Counted from the first letter of the stretch, positions 26,128-36,659 are shown. The stretch: 64,000 nt of DNA from Cyclobacteriaceae bacterium (GCA_012033595.1 JAAUQL010000013.1:1-64000); one strand, 5' to 3'. Notes: a model not told the origin generated them from the sequence alone. Made by a program: numbers and translations.

Positions 26128-28415
26128 ATGTCGGATGTAGCAAAGCCAGAGTATTCTGATAGAAAATTAGCGGCGATCATGTTTACCGACATTGTAGGCT
26201 ACACAGCCATGATGCAAAGAGATGAAGGCAATGCACTGGCAATCATAGAGCGGCATCGGTTTGTTATTGAAAAATACACACAAATTTTCAATGGAAAGAT
26301 ATTGCATTACTACGGCGATGGAAGCCTGGCTATTTTTCCTTCTGCATTTGAGGCAGTCGAGTGCGCCCTCGATATCCAAAAGGAATTGGTTAATGAACCA
26401 AAGGTGCCTTTGCGCATCGGCATCCACCTGGGTGATGTGAAAATTAAAGATGGAGCCGTATTTGGCGATGGGGTAAATATGGCCGCCAGAATAGAGTCTA
26501 TAGGCACTGCCGGATCTGTATTAATCACAGACATGATCTACCACCTGGTCAGAAACCATGTTGGCATCAAAACTGTGCCATTGGGCGATTTCAAGCTCAA
26601 AAATGTTGATTATCCGGTGCCTGTTTATGCCCTGAAATCAGATTTTTTAGTAGTACCAAAGACCCGTGAATTGCAAGGAAGGATTAAATCTGATCAACGA
26701 AAATATACATGGTATGCCTTGTTCATCGCAATTGTTGTCCTGATGCTAGCCGCATATTTTATAAACAAAAACTTTTTGGCCAGCAACAGCCTGAAAGATC
26801 CGGAGGACAAGTCTATTGCGGTGCTGCCCTTTAACAATCTGAGCAATGATCCTCAGCAAGACTATTTTAGCAATGGCATTATAGAAGATGTGATCAATCA
26901 CCTGGTAAAAATAGCGGATCTGAAAGTAAAATCCAGAACAACGACAGAACAGTATAAAAATCACAATAAAACCGTACCCGAAATCGGCCGAGAGTTGGAC
27001 GTGTCCTATATACTGGAAGGAAGCATCAGAAAAGCCGGTAATAAAGTCAGGATTGTCGCCCAACTTATTGACGTCAAAAATGATATCCATATTTGGTCCG
27101 AAACTTTTGACCGGGAAATCACGGAAATATTTGAAATCCAGAGTGATGTGGCCATTGAAATAGCCAAGGTGCTGGAAGCAAGGCTTACCGCCGATGAAAG
27201 GAGGCACATCAGAGGCGGGCCAGACAAAAGGGGCAGACCTGCCAATATAACAGCCTATGATTTTGTGCTAAGAGCGCGTGGCATCTGGCGCAGTTGGAAC
27301 GATGAGGAGGATTTGCGACGCGCATTGCATCTTACCGATCAGGCTATTGCGATAGACTCATCCTTTGCCAGGGCATTTGTACTCAAAGGAACTATTTTGC
27401 ACTATGGCCTGCGGCACTACGGGGTGCCAACCAGAGTTTGGATAAACGAGGCCTTAGATCTGGCTGACAAGGCCATTAAGATTGATTCGACATTGGCTGA
27501 GGCTTATCTGCTCCGGGGCAGCATCCTGAGCAATGAGCAGGGGCAAAAAGAAGAAGCAAAAATTAATCTCAAGAAAGCATACAGCCTGCAGCCCGGCGAT
27601 CCGGAAGTGCTGCAAACACTGGGAGGATTTTTAATAAGAGATGGGCAGTACGAAAAAGCATCTTCTCTGATCGTAAAATCGATAGAAAGGCAATATTCCC
27701 AAAATGAGCCAGCATATTTTTTCAGATGGGGAAGCATATATCAATGATAGATGAATTTGATAAAGCAGAAAAATATTATTTAAAAGCCATCAGCCTGGAT
27801 CCGGATTGGATCAATCCTTACTATAGCCTCGGACAACTCTATAGATATCGGGGAGAATGGGACAAAGCTCGGGAAACATTGGCCAAAGGATTGGAAATTG
27901 CGCCAATGGATCAGGAAATGATCGATGTGCTTGGCTGGACAAATCTCCTGAGTGGGGATTTGGAAAAGGCTGCACATTATTGGTCTATGTATTCAGAACT
28001 CGAAAAACAGTTCACAGACAAAACGCAGTACATTCCATTTAGACATCGTCTGGGCTATGTGAAATATTTGCAGGGAGATACGGCTATGGCCACAAAACTG
28101 ATAAAGGAACAACTTAAGCTGGACCTTGAGCGCCATGCAGATCTTCGTGGGTATGGCGCCTGGACGGAGGGTGGCTTTTATTACGACCTGGCAGCTAGCA
28201 AATCGTTTTTGGGGAGTGGTGATGAAGCACTCCTATGGCTCGATAGTGCCTATCAAATGGGTTTTATCAATTTGTGGTATCTCGATCGTGACCCTATGCT
28301 TGCCAATATCCGCAATACCGGAACATTCAGGCAGATTGAAAATAACCTGAAAAAAAGACAGCAAGCGATGACTGAGGCCTTTAAAACCACCATTGAAGCA
28401 AATGCCAGTAAGTAA
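26128..28415 (+). CDS. class III adenylate/guanylate cyclase with TPR repeats (frameshifted)
   Basis: Restored at the T6 run 27717-27722 (one base missing), this is a 762-residue protein. Residues ~10-180 are a class III nucleotidyl cyclase domain with both metal Asps (FTDIVGYT and YYGDGSLAIF) and VNMAARIES. A membrane helix follows (~193-212), then a TolB/FlgO-like domain (SIAVLPFNNLSNDPQQDYFSNG), and then TPR repeats to the end, which cross the frameshift (AEKYYLKAISLDPDWINPYY). The topology puts the cyclase in the cytoplasm and the TPR part outside the membrane. It would make cAMP or cGMP in response to an unknown signal. No cNMP receptor gene is nearby. Confidence 0.85.
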
Positions 28416-28470
28416 AATAACCAGCATCCGGAAAATTGCATGACACCAGGCATACGCCACTTCTAAAAGT

Positions 28471-28508
28471 AAAAAGCCTGATTTGCGAAGGCGCAAACCA
28501 GGCTTTTT
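28471..28508. terminator. bidirectional terminator
   Basis: AAAAAGCCTGATTTGCG pairs with CGCAAACCAGGCTTTTT (one mismatch) around AAGG, between the convergent cyclase gene and a small minus-strand gene, with T-runs in both directions. Confidence 0.88.
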
Positions 28509-28532
28509 GAAAATGAGTTATTGGAAGGTTAA

Positions 28533-28727
28533 TTAGGTTAACAGCACTCGATTAAACGATCTGTGGATCAGCGTGCTGTACAGTTTACCAAACTTTTCGA
28601 GACACCATGCCCTCAATTCTTTAATTTCTTCGGGCACCAACATCTTAATGGCCTTTTTCAATTCCTTCTCAAATAATTGAGCATCGAAACTTACTTTTGT
28701 CAAAATCTCTTTTGCGTACTTTAACAT
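28533..28727 (-). CDS. small conserved hypothetical protein
   Basis: A 64-residue, helical, charged protein (MLKYAKEILTKVSFDAQLFE, then PEEIKELRAWCLEKFG). I believe similar short proteins with the MLKYAK and VSFD motifs occur widely in Bacteroidota, but I know of no function. It has no signal peptide or membrane segment. Shared terminator with the cyclase gene supports a real transcript. Confidence 0.6.
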   Translation of the reverse strand: MLKYAKEILTKVSFDAQLFEKELKKAIKMLVPEEIKELRAWCLEKFGKLYSTLIHRSFNRVLLT

Positions 28728-28898
28728 AGGACTTCATTGTTTTAGGTGAACCATAAAAAATTTGATGATTAATTTGAATTAACGGCTTAGCGCTATTCAT
28801 TCAAATTTCATTTTAATTTCCTGTTATCATACCTTTCTGATAACTTTACGGCCTAAAATATAATTAAAGACTGATCCGTTATCATCCTAAAAAATAAT

Positions 28899-30338
28899 AT
28901 GATAGGAAATCGCATTATTATACCTATTACGATATTGTTTGGATTTTGTGCCAATTTGCAGGCACAAAATATTCGGATAATTTTAGGTCCGGATGCCATT
29001 GCCCTCAACCAGGCCTTTACCATTACCATAGAAGTACAAAACGACCGCATCAAAAGCTACGACAACTTCCCCGAGCTGCCGGGTTTCAACAGAGTAGGTC
29101 AATCCAACTCGTCTTCCACCAACATCATCAACGGGCAGTATTCTACTACACAAAGCATCACACAAAACTATGTGCCACTACAAGAAGGCACCGTAACCAT
29201 CAAGCCATTTACCATCACCATCAACGACCAGCCGATCAAATCGCCTGGTAAGCGTGTAACAGTAGGCCCACCGATACAACAGCAAAAATACGATCCCTTT
29301 TCATACGATCCGTTCGAAGAATTTTTGGGGCGAAGAAAGCCTCAGGAATTTATAGAAGTGAAAGAAGATGCCTTCCTGGCGCTCACCGTAGACAAAGATG
29401 AAGCTTATATAGGCGAAGGCGTCACGGTGACCCTCGGACTTTATGTAAATGCCTCGCAACAATCGACTATGGACTGGCCAGCAGACTTGTCGGAACAACT
29501 TGCCGAAATAAAAAATAAGATCACGCCGGCCAATTGCTGGGAGGAGAACTTTAAGATAACCACCCTCAACAGGGAAAATGTAGAGGTGAATAATAAAAGA
29601 TATGGCCAATACAAACTGTTTCAGGCCACGTTCTACCCGCTCAATGACCAAACCATCAGTTTTCCATCGGTTTCGCTCAATATGGTAAAGTACAAAGTGG
29701 CCAAAGACCCCTCGTTTTTTGGCCGTTCGCGCCAGGCCGACAACAAAATCTTTACGACCAAACCCAAGACGGTAAAAGTAAAGGAGTTGCCACCGCACCC
29801 GCTTAAAGACAAGGTACCGGTAGGAAAATATTATTTGAGCGAGGAGATTTCCAACGAAAAGCTAAGCACCGGCCAGAGCTTTACCTATCAGTTTTCGGTG
29901 CAAGGTGAAGGCAACATATCTGCAATAGACGTGCCCTCCATTGCAGAATCTGTCGATTTTGAATTTTATCCACCAAACATCAGACAGGACATTACCCGCA
30001 GCAACAACAAGGTGCGGGGCACAAAAAATTTCAACTATTACGCCATTCCCAAAGAGCCGGGACAATATGCGCTCGGCGATTATATTTCTATGGTGTACTT
30101 CGATCCGACAGTGCAAAAATACGATACATTAAAATCGCATTTTACCGTAACTGTAACGGGCGAAAGCAAAAAAAATATTTCCATTTCGTCCAATGACCTG
30201 GGGGCGTTTTACGATGTGATCGAAATTGAAAACAACAAGTTGGAAAGCATAAATCAAGAAGGCATTGTGAAGATGATTGCAAATATTGCGATCCTACTCA
30301 TACTTGGCCTCACTGCATTTTTTATCATAAAAAAGTAA
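28899..30338 (+). CDS. batD: BatD-like protein
   Basis: A 479-residue exported membrane protein: signal peptide to residue ~22 (ANLQAQ), repeated beta domains beginning IRIILGPDAIALNQAFTITI and with the typical GQYSTTQSITQNYVPLQEG, and a C-terminal membrane helix (~458-476). This is the BatD (oxygen tolerance) family, usually encoded in a batABCDE cluster with MoxR ATPases and VWA proteins. None of those genes is here; the gene instead abuts aroC, whose ATG follows its stop codon without a gap, so the two are probably co-transcribed. Confidence 0.85.
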   Translation: MIGNRIIIPITILFGFCANLQAQNIRIILGPDAIALNQAFTITIEVQNDRIKSYDNFPELPGFNRVGQSNSSSTNIINGQYSTTQSITQNYVPLQEGTVTIKPFTITINDQPIKSPGKRVTVGPPIQQQKYDPFSYDPFEEFLGRRKPQEFIEVKEDAFLALTVDKDEAYIGEGVTVTLGLYVNASQQSTMDWPADLSEQLAEIKNKITPANCWEENFKITTLNRENVEVNNKRYGQYKLFQATFYPLNDQTISFPSVSLNMVKYKVAKDPSFFGRSRQADNKIFTTKPKTVKVKELPPHPLKDKVPVGKYYLSEEISNEKLSTGQSFTYQFSVQGEGNISAIDVPSIAESVDFEFYPPNIRQDITRSNNKVRGTKNFNYYAIPKEPGQYALGDYISMVYFDPTVQKYDTLKSHFTVTVTGESKKNISISSNDLGAFYDVIEIENNKLESINQEGIVKMIANIAILLILGLTAFFIIKK

Positions 30339-31415
30339 ATGGGAAATACCTACGGTAACACATTCAGGATCACTACCTTTGGCGAATCACATGGCAAAGC
30401 CATAGGCGTGACCATAGATGGCTGCCCGGCAGGTCTGGCTATAGATGAAGCATTTATCCAAAGTGAGCTCGACCGCCGAAAACCTGGCCAATCAAAAATC
30501 ACAACGCAGCGCAAAGAAGGCGACAAAGCCGAAATACTTTCCGGAATATTTGAGGGCAAATCTACCGGTACACCGATGGCCATTGTCATTTACAATGAAG
30601 ACCAGAAAAGCAAAGACTACGCACATATTGCTGAAAAATTTCGCCCTTCGCATGCCGACTACACTTATCAGCAAAAGTATGGACACCGCGACTACAGAGG
30701 TGGCGGGCGCAGCTCTGCCCGCGAGACGGCTGCTCGCGTAGCTGCCGGAGCGATAGCCAAATTGTTCCTGAAACAAATCGGTGTGGAAATAAATGCCTAT
30801 GTTTCGCAGACCGGCCACATCAGACTCGACAAACAGTATTGGGAACTTGACCTCTCCAACACAGAAAACAATATCGTGAGGTGCCCCGATACCGAAACCG
30901 CTGATCGAATGATAAGCTTGATTGATAAGGTGCGCAAAGATCAGGATACTATTGGCGGAGTTGTGAGTTGTGTGATCACAGGTACGCCTGTAGGATTGGG
31001 CGAGCCGGTTTTTGACAAACTGCACGCTGAGCTGGGCAAGGCGATGTTGAGCATTAATGCTGTGAAGGGTTTTGAATATGGAAGCGGATTTGCCGGCGTA
31101 AATATGACCGGATCGCAACACAACGACCTTTTCGAACACAATGAGGGGAAGACCACTACCCGCACCAACCACTCAGGGGGCATACAGGGGGGCATCTCCA
31201 ATGGCGAAGATATTTATTTTAATGTTGCCTTTAAACCGGTGGCCACCATTATGCAAGATCAGGAAAGTGTAGATGTACATGGCAATGCGGTGACTGTTTC
31301 TGGCAAAGGAAGACACGACCCATGCGTGGTGCCCAGAGCCGTGCCGATAGTTGAGGCCATGGCCGCGTTGGTTATAGCAGATTTTTATCTATTGAACAAA
31401 GCTTCAAAAATTTAA
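30339..31415 (+). CDS. aroC: chorismate synthase
   Basis: A 358-residue protein with all three family signatures: [15 protein letters not shown] at the N-terminus, [19 protein letters not shown] in the middle and [14 protein letters not shown] near the end. It converts EPSP to chorismate with reduced FMN, the last shikimate-pathway step. The start codon directly follows the batD stop. Confidence 0.97.
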   Translation: MGNTYGNTFRITTFGESHGKAIGVTIDGCPAGLAIDEAFIQSELDRRKPGQSKITTQRKEGDKAEILSGIFEGKSTGTPMAIVIYNEDQKSKDYAHIAEKFRPSHADYTYQQKYGHRDYRGGGRSSARETAARVAAGAIAKLFLKQIGVEINAYVSQTGHIRLDKQYWELDLSNTENNIVRCPDTETADRMISLIDKVRKDQDTIGGVVSCVITGTPVGLGEPVFDKLHAELGKAMLSINAVKGFEYGSGFAGVNMTGSQHNDLFEHNEGKTTTRTNHSGGIQGGISNGEDIYFNVAFKPVATIMQDQESVDVHGNAVTVSGKGRHDPCVVPRAVPIVEAMAALVIADFYLLNKASKI

Positions 31416-31438
31416 ACTTCCACAAACCACGCAAAACC

Positions 31439-32755
31439 ATGGCTCGAAAGCGCATTCCACTACATACCAAGATATTACTAGGTTTGCTCTTCGGTCTGCT
31501 CTTCGGACTGTTGTGCATTTTCACCGGTATTCCCAATACTTTTGTCATCTATTACATCAAGCCCTTTGGTACCATCTTCGTCAATGCGCTCAAGATGGTA
31601 GCTATGCCACTGATCTTGGCGAGTCTCATTGTAGGTGTAGCCAATCTGGGCGACATCAGCAAGCTTTCTCGCATGGGCGGTCGCACTATCGGTGTTTATA
31701 TGATCACCACCGTTATTGCCACTACCATCGGACTTCTTATAGTCAACATTATCAAACCTGGTAAAATCATAACCCCGGAAACCCGCACAGAGCTGATGGG
31801 CATGTTCGAAAAAGACGTCTTTCAGAAAACCGGCGAGGCGCAAAAACTTCGGGAAGAAGGGCCGCTTCAGCCATTAGTCAACATTATTCCAGAAAACCTC
31901 TTTGAATCGGCTGCTGAAAATGCCAACATGCTGCAAATCGTGTTTTTTGCCATCATATTTGGCGTAGCCTTATTGCAGATCAAATCAGACAAAAAGCATA
32001 TCGTCATCGGTTTTTTCGATGGACTCAATGATGTGATCATCCGCATCATCCACTACATCATGATGCTGGCTCCTTATGGCGTATTTGCACTTATCGCCAC
32101 CCTTATCGTAGAAATCGCCGGCAACAACGCCTCAAAGGCACTGGAGATATTGAGTGCCTTATTGCTGTATTCGGCCACTGTGCTCATCGGTCTGCTCATC
32201 ATGATTTTGGTCGTGTATCCCACGATTTTCAAGATTTTCACGAAAGTGAAATACCGGACTTTTTTTAAAGGCATCCGTGAGGCGCAATTATTGGCATTTA
32301 GTACCAGTAGCAGTTCGGCCACCTTGCCGGTGACCATGGAAAGCGTGGAAAACAATCTGAATGTCTCCGAAGAGGTGAGCAGCTTTGTGTTGCCCCTTGG
32401 CGCCACCATCAATATGGACGGCACCAGCCTGTACCAGAGTGTAGCGGCAGTATTTATTGCCCATGCCATGGGGCTGGAACTGAGCCTCACAAGCCAGTTG
32501 GCCATTATCATCACTGCGGTATTGGCGTCGATAGGTTCTGCCGGTGTACCGGGCGCCGGCATGGTGATGCTCGTTATTGTACTGGAAGCTGCGGGAATTC
32601 CGGCTGCAGGATTGGCACTGATCATCGCCCCTGACCGTCCACTCGATATGTGCCGAACGGTGGTCAACGTCACCGGCGATGCTACGGTAGCTATGGTGGT
32701 GGCAAGCGCTGAAGGAGAACAAGTAGGAGGCAAAAGAGTTATTACTGAAAACTAA
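31439..32755 (+). CDS. dicarboxylate/amino acid:cation symporter (DAACS)
   Basis: A 438-residue membrane transporter of the GltP/GltPh type with about eight helices and two re-entrant loops. The serine-rich hairpin tip is seen as AFSTSSSSATLP, followed by the NMDGTSLYQ segment of helix 7 and PGAGMVMLVIVLE in hairpin 2. NVTGDATVAMVV closes the substrate site. It imports glutamate, aspartate or C4-dicarboxylates with Na+ or H+. It lies 23 bases after aroC, possibly in the same transcript. Confidence 0.93.
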   Translation: MARKRIPLHTKILLGLLFGLLFGLLCIFTGIPNTFVIYYIKPFGTIFVNALKMVAMPLILASLIVGVANLGDISKLSRMGGRTIGVYMITTVIATTIGLLIVNIIKPGKIITPETRTELMGMFEKDVFQKTGEAQKLREEGPLQPLVNIIPENLFESAAENANMLQIVFFAIIFGVALLQIKSDKKHIVIGFFDGLNDVIIRIIHYIMMLAPYGVFALIATLIVEIAGNNASKALEILSALLLYSATVLIGLLIMILVVYPTIFKIFTKVKYRTFFKGIREAQLLAFSTSSSSATLPVTMESVENNLNVSEEVSSFVLPLGATINMDGTSLYQSVAAVFIAHAMGLELSLTSQLAIIITAVLASIGSAGVPGAGMVMLVIVLEAAGIPAAGLALIIAPDRPLDMCRTVVNVTGDATVAMVVASAEGEQVGGKRVITEN

Positions 32756-32823
32756 ACCTGGAAAGGCTGTAGAGTCCTGCCCTGGTTTCGAAGCAATTAT
32801 TATAAACTGATTAAGATAAAGTG

Positions 32824-33384
32824 ATGGAAAATAAAACGGTTAATATCTATTTAGAAAGCAACCCCAACCCCAATTCATTGAAATTTGTGGCAGATTTCAT
32901 GCTGGTGGAGCCTGGTCGCAATTATGATTTTCCGGATGTGGAAAGTGCCAAAAATGCCCCGCTGGCAGCAGAACTATTCGAATATGACTATGTGCGGAGG
33001 GTTTTTTATATGAGCAACTTTATCACGGTGACAAAAACAGAAGATAAAGAATGGCTCGAAATCCAGGATGAGCTAAAATCACATATCCTCAGGTATTTGC
33101 AATCTGGCAAGCCGGTATTGATAGAACAAGCCGAGGAAAAAACTGAGGAAAGCGACATGGACTTAAAAATCCGTACTTTGCTGGATGAATACGTAAAACC
33201 CTCGGTAGAGCAAGATGGAGGAGCTATTGAATACAAATCGTTTGAAGACGGCGTGGTAAAAGTATGGCTTCAGGGTTCATGCAGCGGCTGTCCTTCTGCG
33301 ACGGTGACGTTGAAATCGGGCATCGAAAACCTGCTAAAATCCATGATTCCGGAAGTGAAGTCCGTAGTGGCCGAAGAGGTATAA
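32824..33384 (+). CDS. Nfu-type iron-sulfur cluster carrier
   Basis: A 186-residue protein (ATG 32824; a GTG three bases earlier is less likely). It has an N-terminal Nfu_N domain (ESNPNPNSLKFVADF) and a C-terminal NifU-like domain with the CxxC in GSCSGCPSATVTL. Such proteins receive 4Fe-4S clusters and pass them to target enzymes in the cytoplasm. The N-terminal domain helps target recognition. A terminator follows at 33465. Confidence 0.93.
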   Translation: MENKTVNIYLESNPNPNSLKFVADFMLVEPGRNYDFPDVESAKNAPLAAELFEYDYVRRVFYMSNFITVTKTEDKEWLEIQDELKSHILRYLQSGKPVLIEQAEEKTEESDMDLKIRTLLDEYVKPSVEQDGGAIEYKSFEDGVVKVWLQGSCSGCPSATVTLKSGIENLLKSMIPEVKSVVAEEV

Positions 33385-33464
33385 AATCTGGCCATACCCC
33401 GGGGAACATCTCACAAATATGTCAGGTTTGAGGTAAAAGTGTACTTTAGCCCGGCAAATTATTT

Positions 33465-33487
33465 AAAGGCCATCCGGCCTTTTTTTA
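33465..33487 (+). terminator. terminator of the nfu gene
   Basis: AAAGGCC-ATCC-GGCCTTT followed by a T-run. Confidence 0.85.
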
Positions 33488-33517
33488 TATTTTTACATTG
33501 CATCAAATAGCAGCAAT

Positions 33518-35011
33518 ATGAGACACCATACTTTTTGTTTTTTTTGCATGGTCATGTTATGGCCCGGCCTGGCACCACTCTTTGCGCAAACCGTTTTTTC
33601 AGAAAAAGCCCTTGATTACAAAAAAGCCATGTTGCCATATGACATGCCCTATACCATTGGCCTGCCCGATAAGCAATTTGTAATGCTGCAGGAATTGAAG
33701 AAAAATACCATGAAGCTGGGACGCTACGACCAGTATTTTTTTGAAAAATGGGAAAAAGAAATTGAGTTCGAAAAAAATGAAAGCGTTCCACAGCTTTTTC
33801 TGCGGGGAGATTCGCTGATAAGTTTTGTGTTTACACCTCGCATAGCAAAGCAGGAACTCAGTCTTTCGTTCAGATATTTCGACCTGCAAAGTGGTGAAGA
33901 GCTCGCTCCGACCAACTATGTGATTGCCCTTGCCACAGAAGATAAAAAAATGCCCCGATTGGCCTTTAGCCAAGATCATTCAAAATTTGTGGTGTACAAT
34001 TACAAAGCAAAAAAAGAAAGCTCCTCCCTGTTGGATTTTGAAGTCTTCGAACTTGGCAAAGAAACCCCGTTGCACCAATACCAAATAGAAGCCGACAAAC
34101 TGGCTCCGCCACTGGAATATGCAGTACATCTCAGTCCTGCCGGCGACTTGCTGGTGGTGGCAGCTGATGCCACCAACTTTAATACTCAGACCTATTTTTG
34201 GGGAGCAAAAACTGAAGGCATCACCCAGATTGACAATACATTTTTCTTCGAAAGGCCAGCCGGACGCATCCAAGCCATAGACATCGTGCAGCAAGGGGCA
34301 AGTTCCTATTTTGTCACTTTGGCCGCCGCAATAGATGAAGAGCTCATCGGTTTCAACATCACCGGCATCAATGTGGTATTGAAGAGCATTATGTTCACCT
34401 ACAATCAAAACTTCAAAAAAGAAGAAATCACCGCGGCTTATGAAGGAGGTGTGGTGACAAGTGAAAAGCAAAAGAAAAAGCTGCTGGAAATCCCGGAAAG
34501 CCTCGATAATTTCAGGCTGATGCAAAGCATGGAAAATGATGAAAAAGACGTGATCTTAATATTTGAAGAACTTGATGTCATGACGGACTTTCACCAAAAT
34601 GAGACCCATTCGCTCATGCCATGGAAATTTAAATCGAAGAACGAGAAATACCACTATGGTGGCGATTTGCTTTTATATTGTTTTACCGAGAGTGGTTTAT
34701 TGAAATGGAAAAAAGCCGTACAAAAGTCGCAATATAGCCTGGGCAACAGTCTGGGCTTATCCTATATTCCCAGCATGGAAAAAAACCAACTTCGACTATT
34801 GGTATCAGAAAACAGTAAAGGAGGAAATATTTATATTTTCGATATTAATACCATCGATGGTACGGTGAGCTCCAAAACCAACCTGCTGCCCGATCATAGT
34901 GTGGAGCTGGTAAAAAAGTATAGTTGTTGGCTCCAAAGCCAGGCTGTAGTGGTCTGTGGCATTTCACCTGTCAATGCTTCGAAAAGGACTTTGATGCTGG
35001 TGGAGTTTTAA
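33518..35011 (+). CDS. hypothetical exported protein
   Basis: A 497-residue protein with an N-terminal signal peptide (to about residue 23, APLFAQ). The rest is beta-rich with repeated short segments (FRYFDLQSGEELAP, YIFDINTIDGTVS) that could form a beta-propeller. It lacks a T9SS sorting domain, lipobox or membrane segment. I do not recognise a family. The downstream convergent intergenic region holds copy A of the dispersed repeat. Confidence 0.65.
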   Translation: MRHHTFCFFCMVMLWPGLAPLFAQTVFSEKALDYKKAMLPYDMPYTIGLPDKQFVMLQELKKNTMKLGRYDQYFFEKWEKEIEFEKNESVPQLFLRGDSLISFVFTPRIAKQELSLSFRYFDLQSGEELAPTNYVIALATEDKKMPRLAFSQDHSKFVVYNYKAKKESSSLLDFEVFELGKETPLHQYQIEADKLAPPLEYAVHLSPAGDLLVVAADATNFNTQTYFWGAKTEGITQIDNTFFFERPAGRIQAIDIVQQGASSYFVTLAAAIDEELIGFNITGINVVLKSIMFTYNQNFKKEEITAAYEGGVVTSEKQKKKLLEIPESLDNFRLMQSMENDEKDVILIFEELDVMTDFHQNETHSLMPWKFKSKNEKYHYGGDLLLYCFTESGLLKWKKAVQKSQYSLGNSLGLSYIPSMEKNQLRLLVSENSKGGNIYIFDINTIDGTVSSKTNLLPDHSVELVKKYSCWLQSQAVVVCGISPVNASKRTLMLVEF

Positions 35012-35072
35012 CTTTTGCCTGCCAATCAGGAACTATGCCAGAGGTTTTTTTGTCAGAAGTCAGGAATAAATA

Positions 35073-35317
35073 GGGTCAGCTCAAAAACGCAAAAATTTGT
35101 ATATGACTAAGATAAGGAAAATGAGCGCTGACCCGAGCGCAATTTAGTTATGCGCGAAGCTCCTTAATCCACCGCTTATTTAATATTATTTGTTTCTGAT
35201 CACTGCTTCAAGTGCAAGCATTATTAGCCTAATGCCCGTATATCCATTCAAAAAACGGCCTAAAAACAAAGCAACATCCCGGGGAATTTCCCTGAAACAT
35301 ACAATTTGGCGTTATTT
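35073..35317. repeat. dispersed intergenic repeat, copy A
   Basis: Related to copy B at 62121-62327. The head is an 8-base inverted repeat GGGTCAGC / GCTGACCC (35073-35080 and 35127-35134) around an AT-rich core; the last ~67 bases (from 35251) match copy B at about 70% and contain a weak GGGGAA/TTCCCT hairpin. The middle is more diverged. No protein frame is conserved between the copies. It fills most of the convergent gap 35012-35358. Confidence 0.6.
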
Positions 35318-35358
35318 CCGTTTGATACAAGGTGTAAGATGGTGTGGTTATGCCCGAT

Positions 35359-36042
35359 TCATTTCAACTTCTGATAAAAATCCAGTAGCCTGGACAATTC
35401 CTCCGGTTTGTTGGCGGATATTTTTTCTTTTTTGGCAAATGCAGTCAGCTCTTGTTGATTGCCGCCCAATGCTTCGATCAGTTTCTTTACCGACTTCACG
35501 TCTTCGATTTTTTCCGGAGCCACCATTACAAAATGCTCATCGTTACTGCGCACAAACCTTGCCGGTTTGGCATCAACATAGGCCTTTGGCGCCTCCTGAT
35601 CTTGAAAAATCACTTTCATCTTGGTGAGCAATGCCGGATAGCCGCTGTTCCATTTTTTCGCATATCCGCTGGGATCAGAGCCGTTTTGCATGTTCAAAAA
35701 AACAAATACCTCTTCTCCGATCAATACCTTGTCGAGCTTTTTTGGGTTGGCAATGGCCATGATGATTTCTTTGATCTTAAATTCCATCTCATCATTGAAA
35801 ATATTGTACCGAAGCGGCACATCGCTAACCTCATATTTTCCTTCGTAATAGATATTGCCATTCGCGAAGTCATCGGCCAAATATGGCGAGCCGTCTATAT
35901 TCGAGTCATTCCCTTCTCCATTTTTAATCCTGTACACATCTAGCGACAGTTCATTGATAGACCTGTTCATATAACCACTTTGAGCCAGGAGCGGCTGCAT
36001 ACCGCAGTTAAAGGCAATACATAAAATAAAAACTGTTTTCAT
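35359..36042 (-). CDS. hypothetical exported protein
   Basis: A 227-residue protein with a signal peptide (cleavage near residue 21, PLLAQ). The body has mixed secondary structure (KYEVSDVPLRYNIFNDEMEF, LIGEEVFVFL); it resembles a Bacteroidota exported family of unknown function in layout (a polypeptide that reports RYNIFNDEMEF-type strands), but I cannot name it. No lipobox or membrane helix is present. Confidence 0.65.
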   Translation of the reverse strand: MKTVFILCIAFNCGMQPLLAQSGYMNRSINELSLDVYRIKNGEGNDSNIDGSPYLADDFANGNIYYEGKYEVSDVPLRYNIFNDEMEFKIKEIIMAIANPKKLDKVLIGEEVFVFLNMQNGSDPSGYAKKWNSGYPALLTKMKVIFQDQEAPKAYVDAKPARFVRSNDEHFVMVAPEKIEDVKSVKKLIEALGGNQQELTAFAKKEKISANKPEELSRLLDFYQKLK

Positions 36043-36238
36043 CGCTGGAATTGATAGTTAGACCATGTATAAACTTAGCATTTTTGCACAAAAAAATCTG
36101 ACACCACAAAAGCCAACGTCATATAAAATCAAAAAATTGGCTATTCGACCCGAGCATTGTAAATTGAGATTAGTAGTTTGCGAATAATTTTTTGAGATTT
36201 TTAAAATTAATAATTTTATAAACAGTTTGTACAAAAAC

Positions 36239-36659
36239 ATGGTATTTCAAAAAGAAATCAGTCTTAAAACCTTTTTCGCGCGGTTTTCATCTTATCGATG
36301 ACGAGATACTAAAGCAACTTCCGGAACTCCAAAAAATACAGGCTGGTATATTAAATGTCTTTATCAAGCATACCTCGGCCTCGCTCACCATCAATGAAAA
36401 TGCCGACCCGACTGTTCGGATGGACTTTGAGCGTCATTTCAACGAAATGATCCCCGAAAACATGCCTTACTACCAGCACGACTATGAAGGCTCCGACGAT
36501 ATGCCCGCGCATCTAAAAGCTTCTGTATTGGGCAGTTCTGTGACCATACCTGTGAGCAAGGGACACCTCAATGTGGGCACCTGGCAAGGCTTATACCTGT
36601 GCGAGCACCGAAACCATGGAGGCTCGAGAAAGCTGGTGCTGACGCTTTATGGTGAGTAA
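36239..36659 (+). CDS. YjbQ family protein (UPF0047) (frameshifted)
   Basis: The start at 36239 gives MVFQKEISLKPFSRGFHLID once a single extra A is removed from the A4 run at 36266-36269; without this the frame stops at 36301. The rest continues IKHTSASLTINENADP, ERHFNEMIPE, the HDYEGSDDMPAH metal-binding segment and SKGHLNVGTWQGLYLCEHR. The restored 139 residues match YjbQ length. YjbQ forms trimers and E. coli YjbQ shows thiamin-phosphate synthase activity in vivo tests, but its main role is unclear. Confidence 0.85.

Noticed and set aside
32074-32733. Long minus-strand frame opposite the DAACS transporter
   Set aside because: Low-complexity Ser/Ala/Thr composition typical of a shadow of a transporter gene; the plus-strand gene is certain.
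35190-35627. Plus-strand frame spanning dispersed repeat copy A
   Set aside because: The frame is not conserved in repeat copy B and runs into the antisense of the next gene; treated as non-coding repeat.
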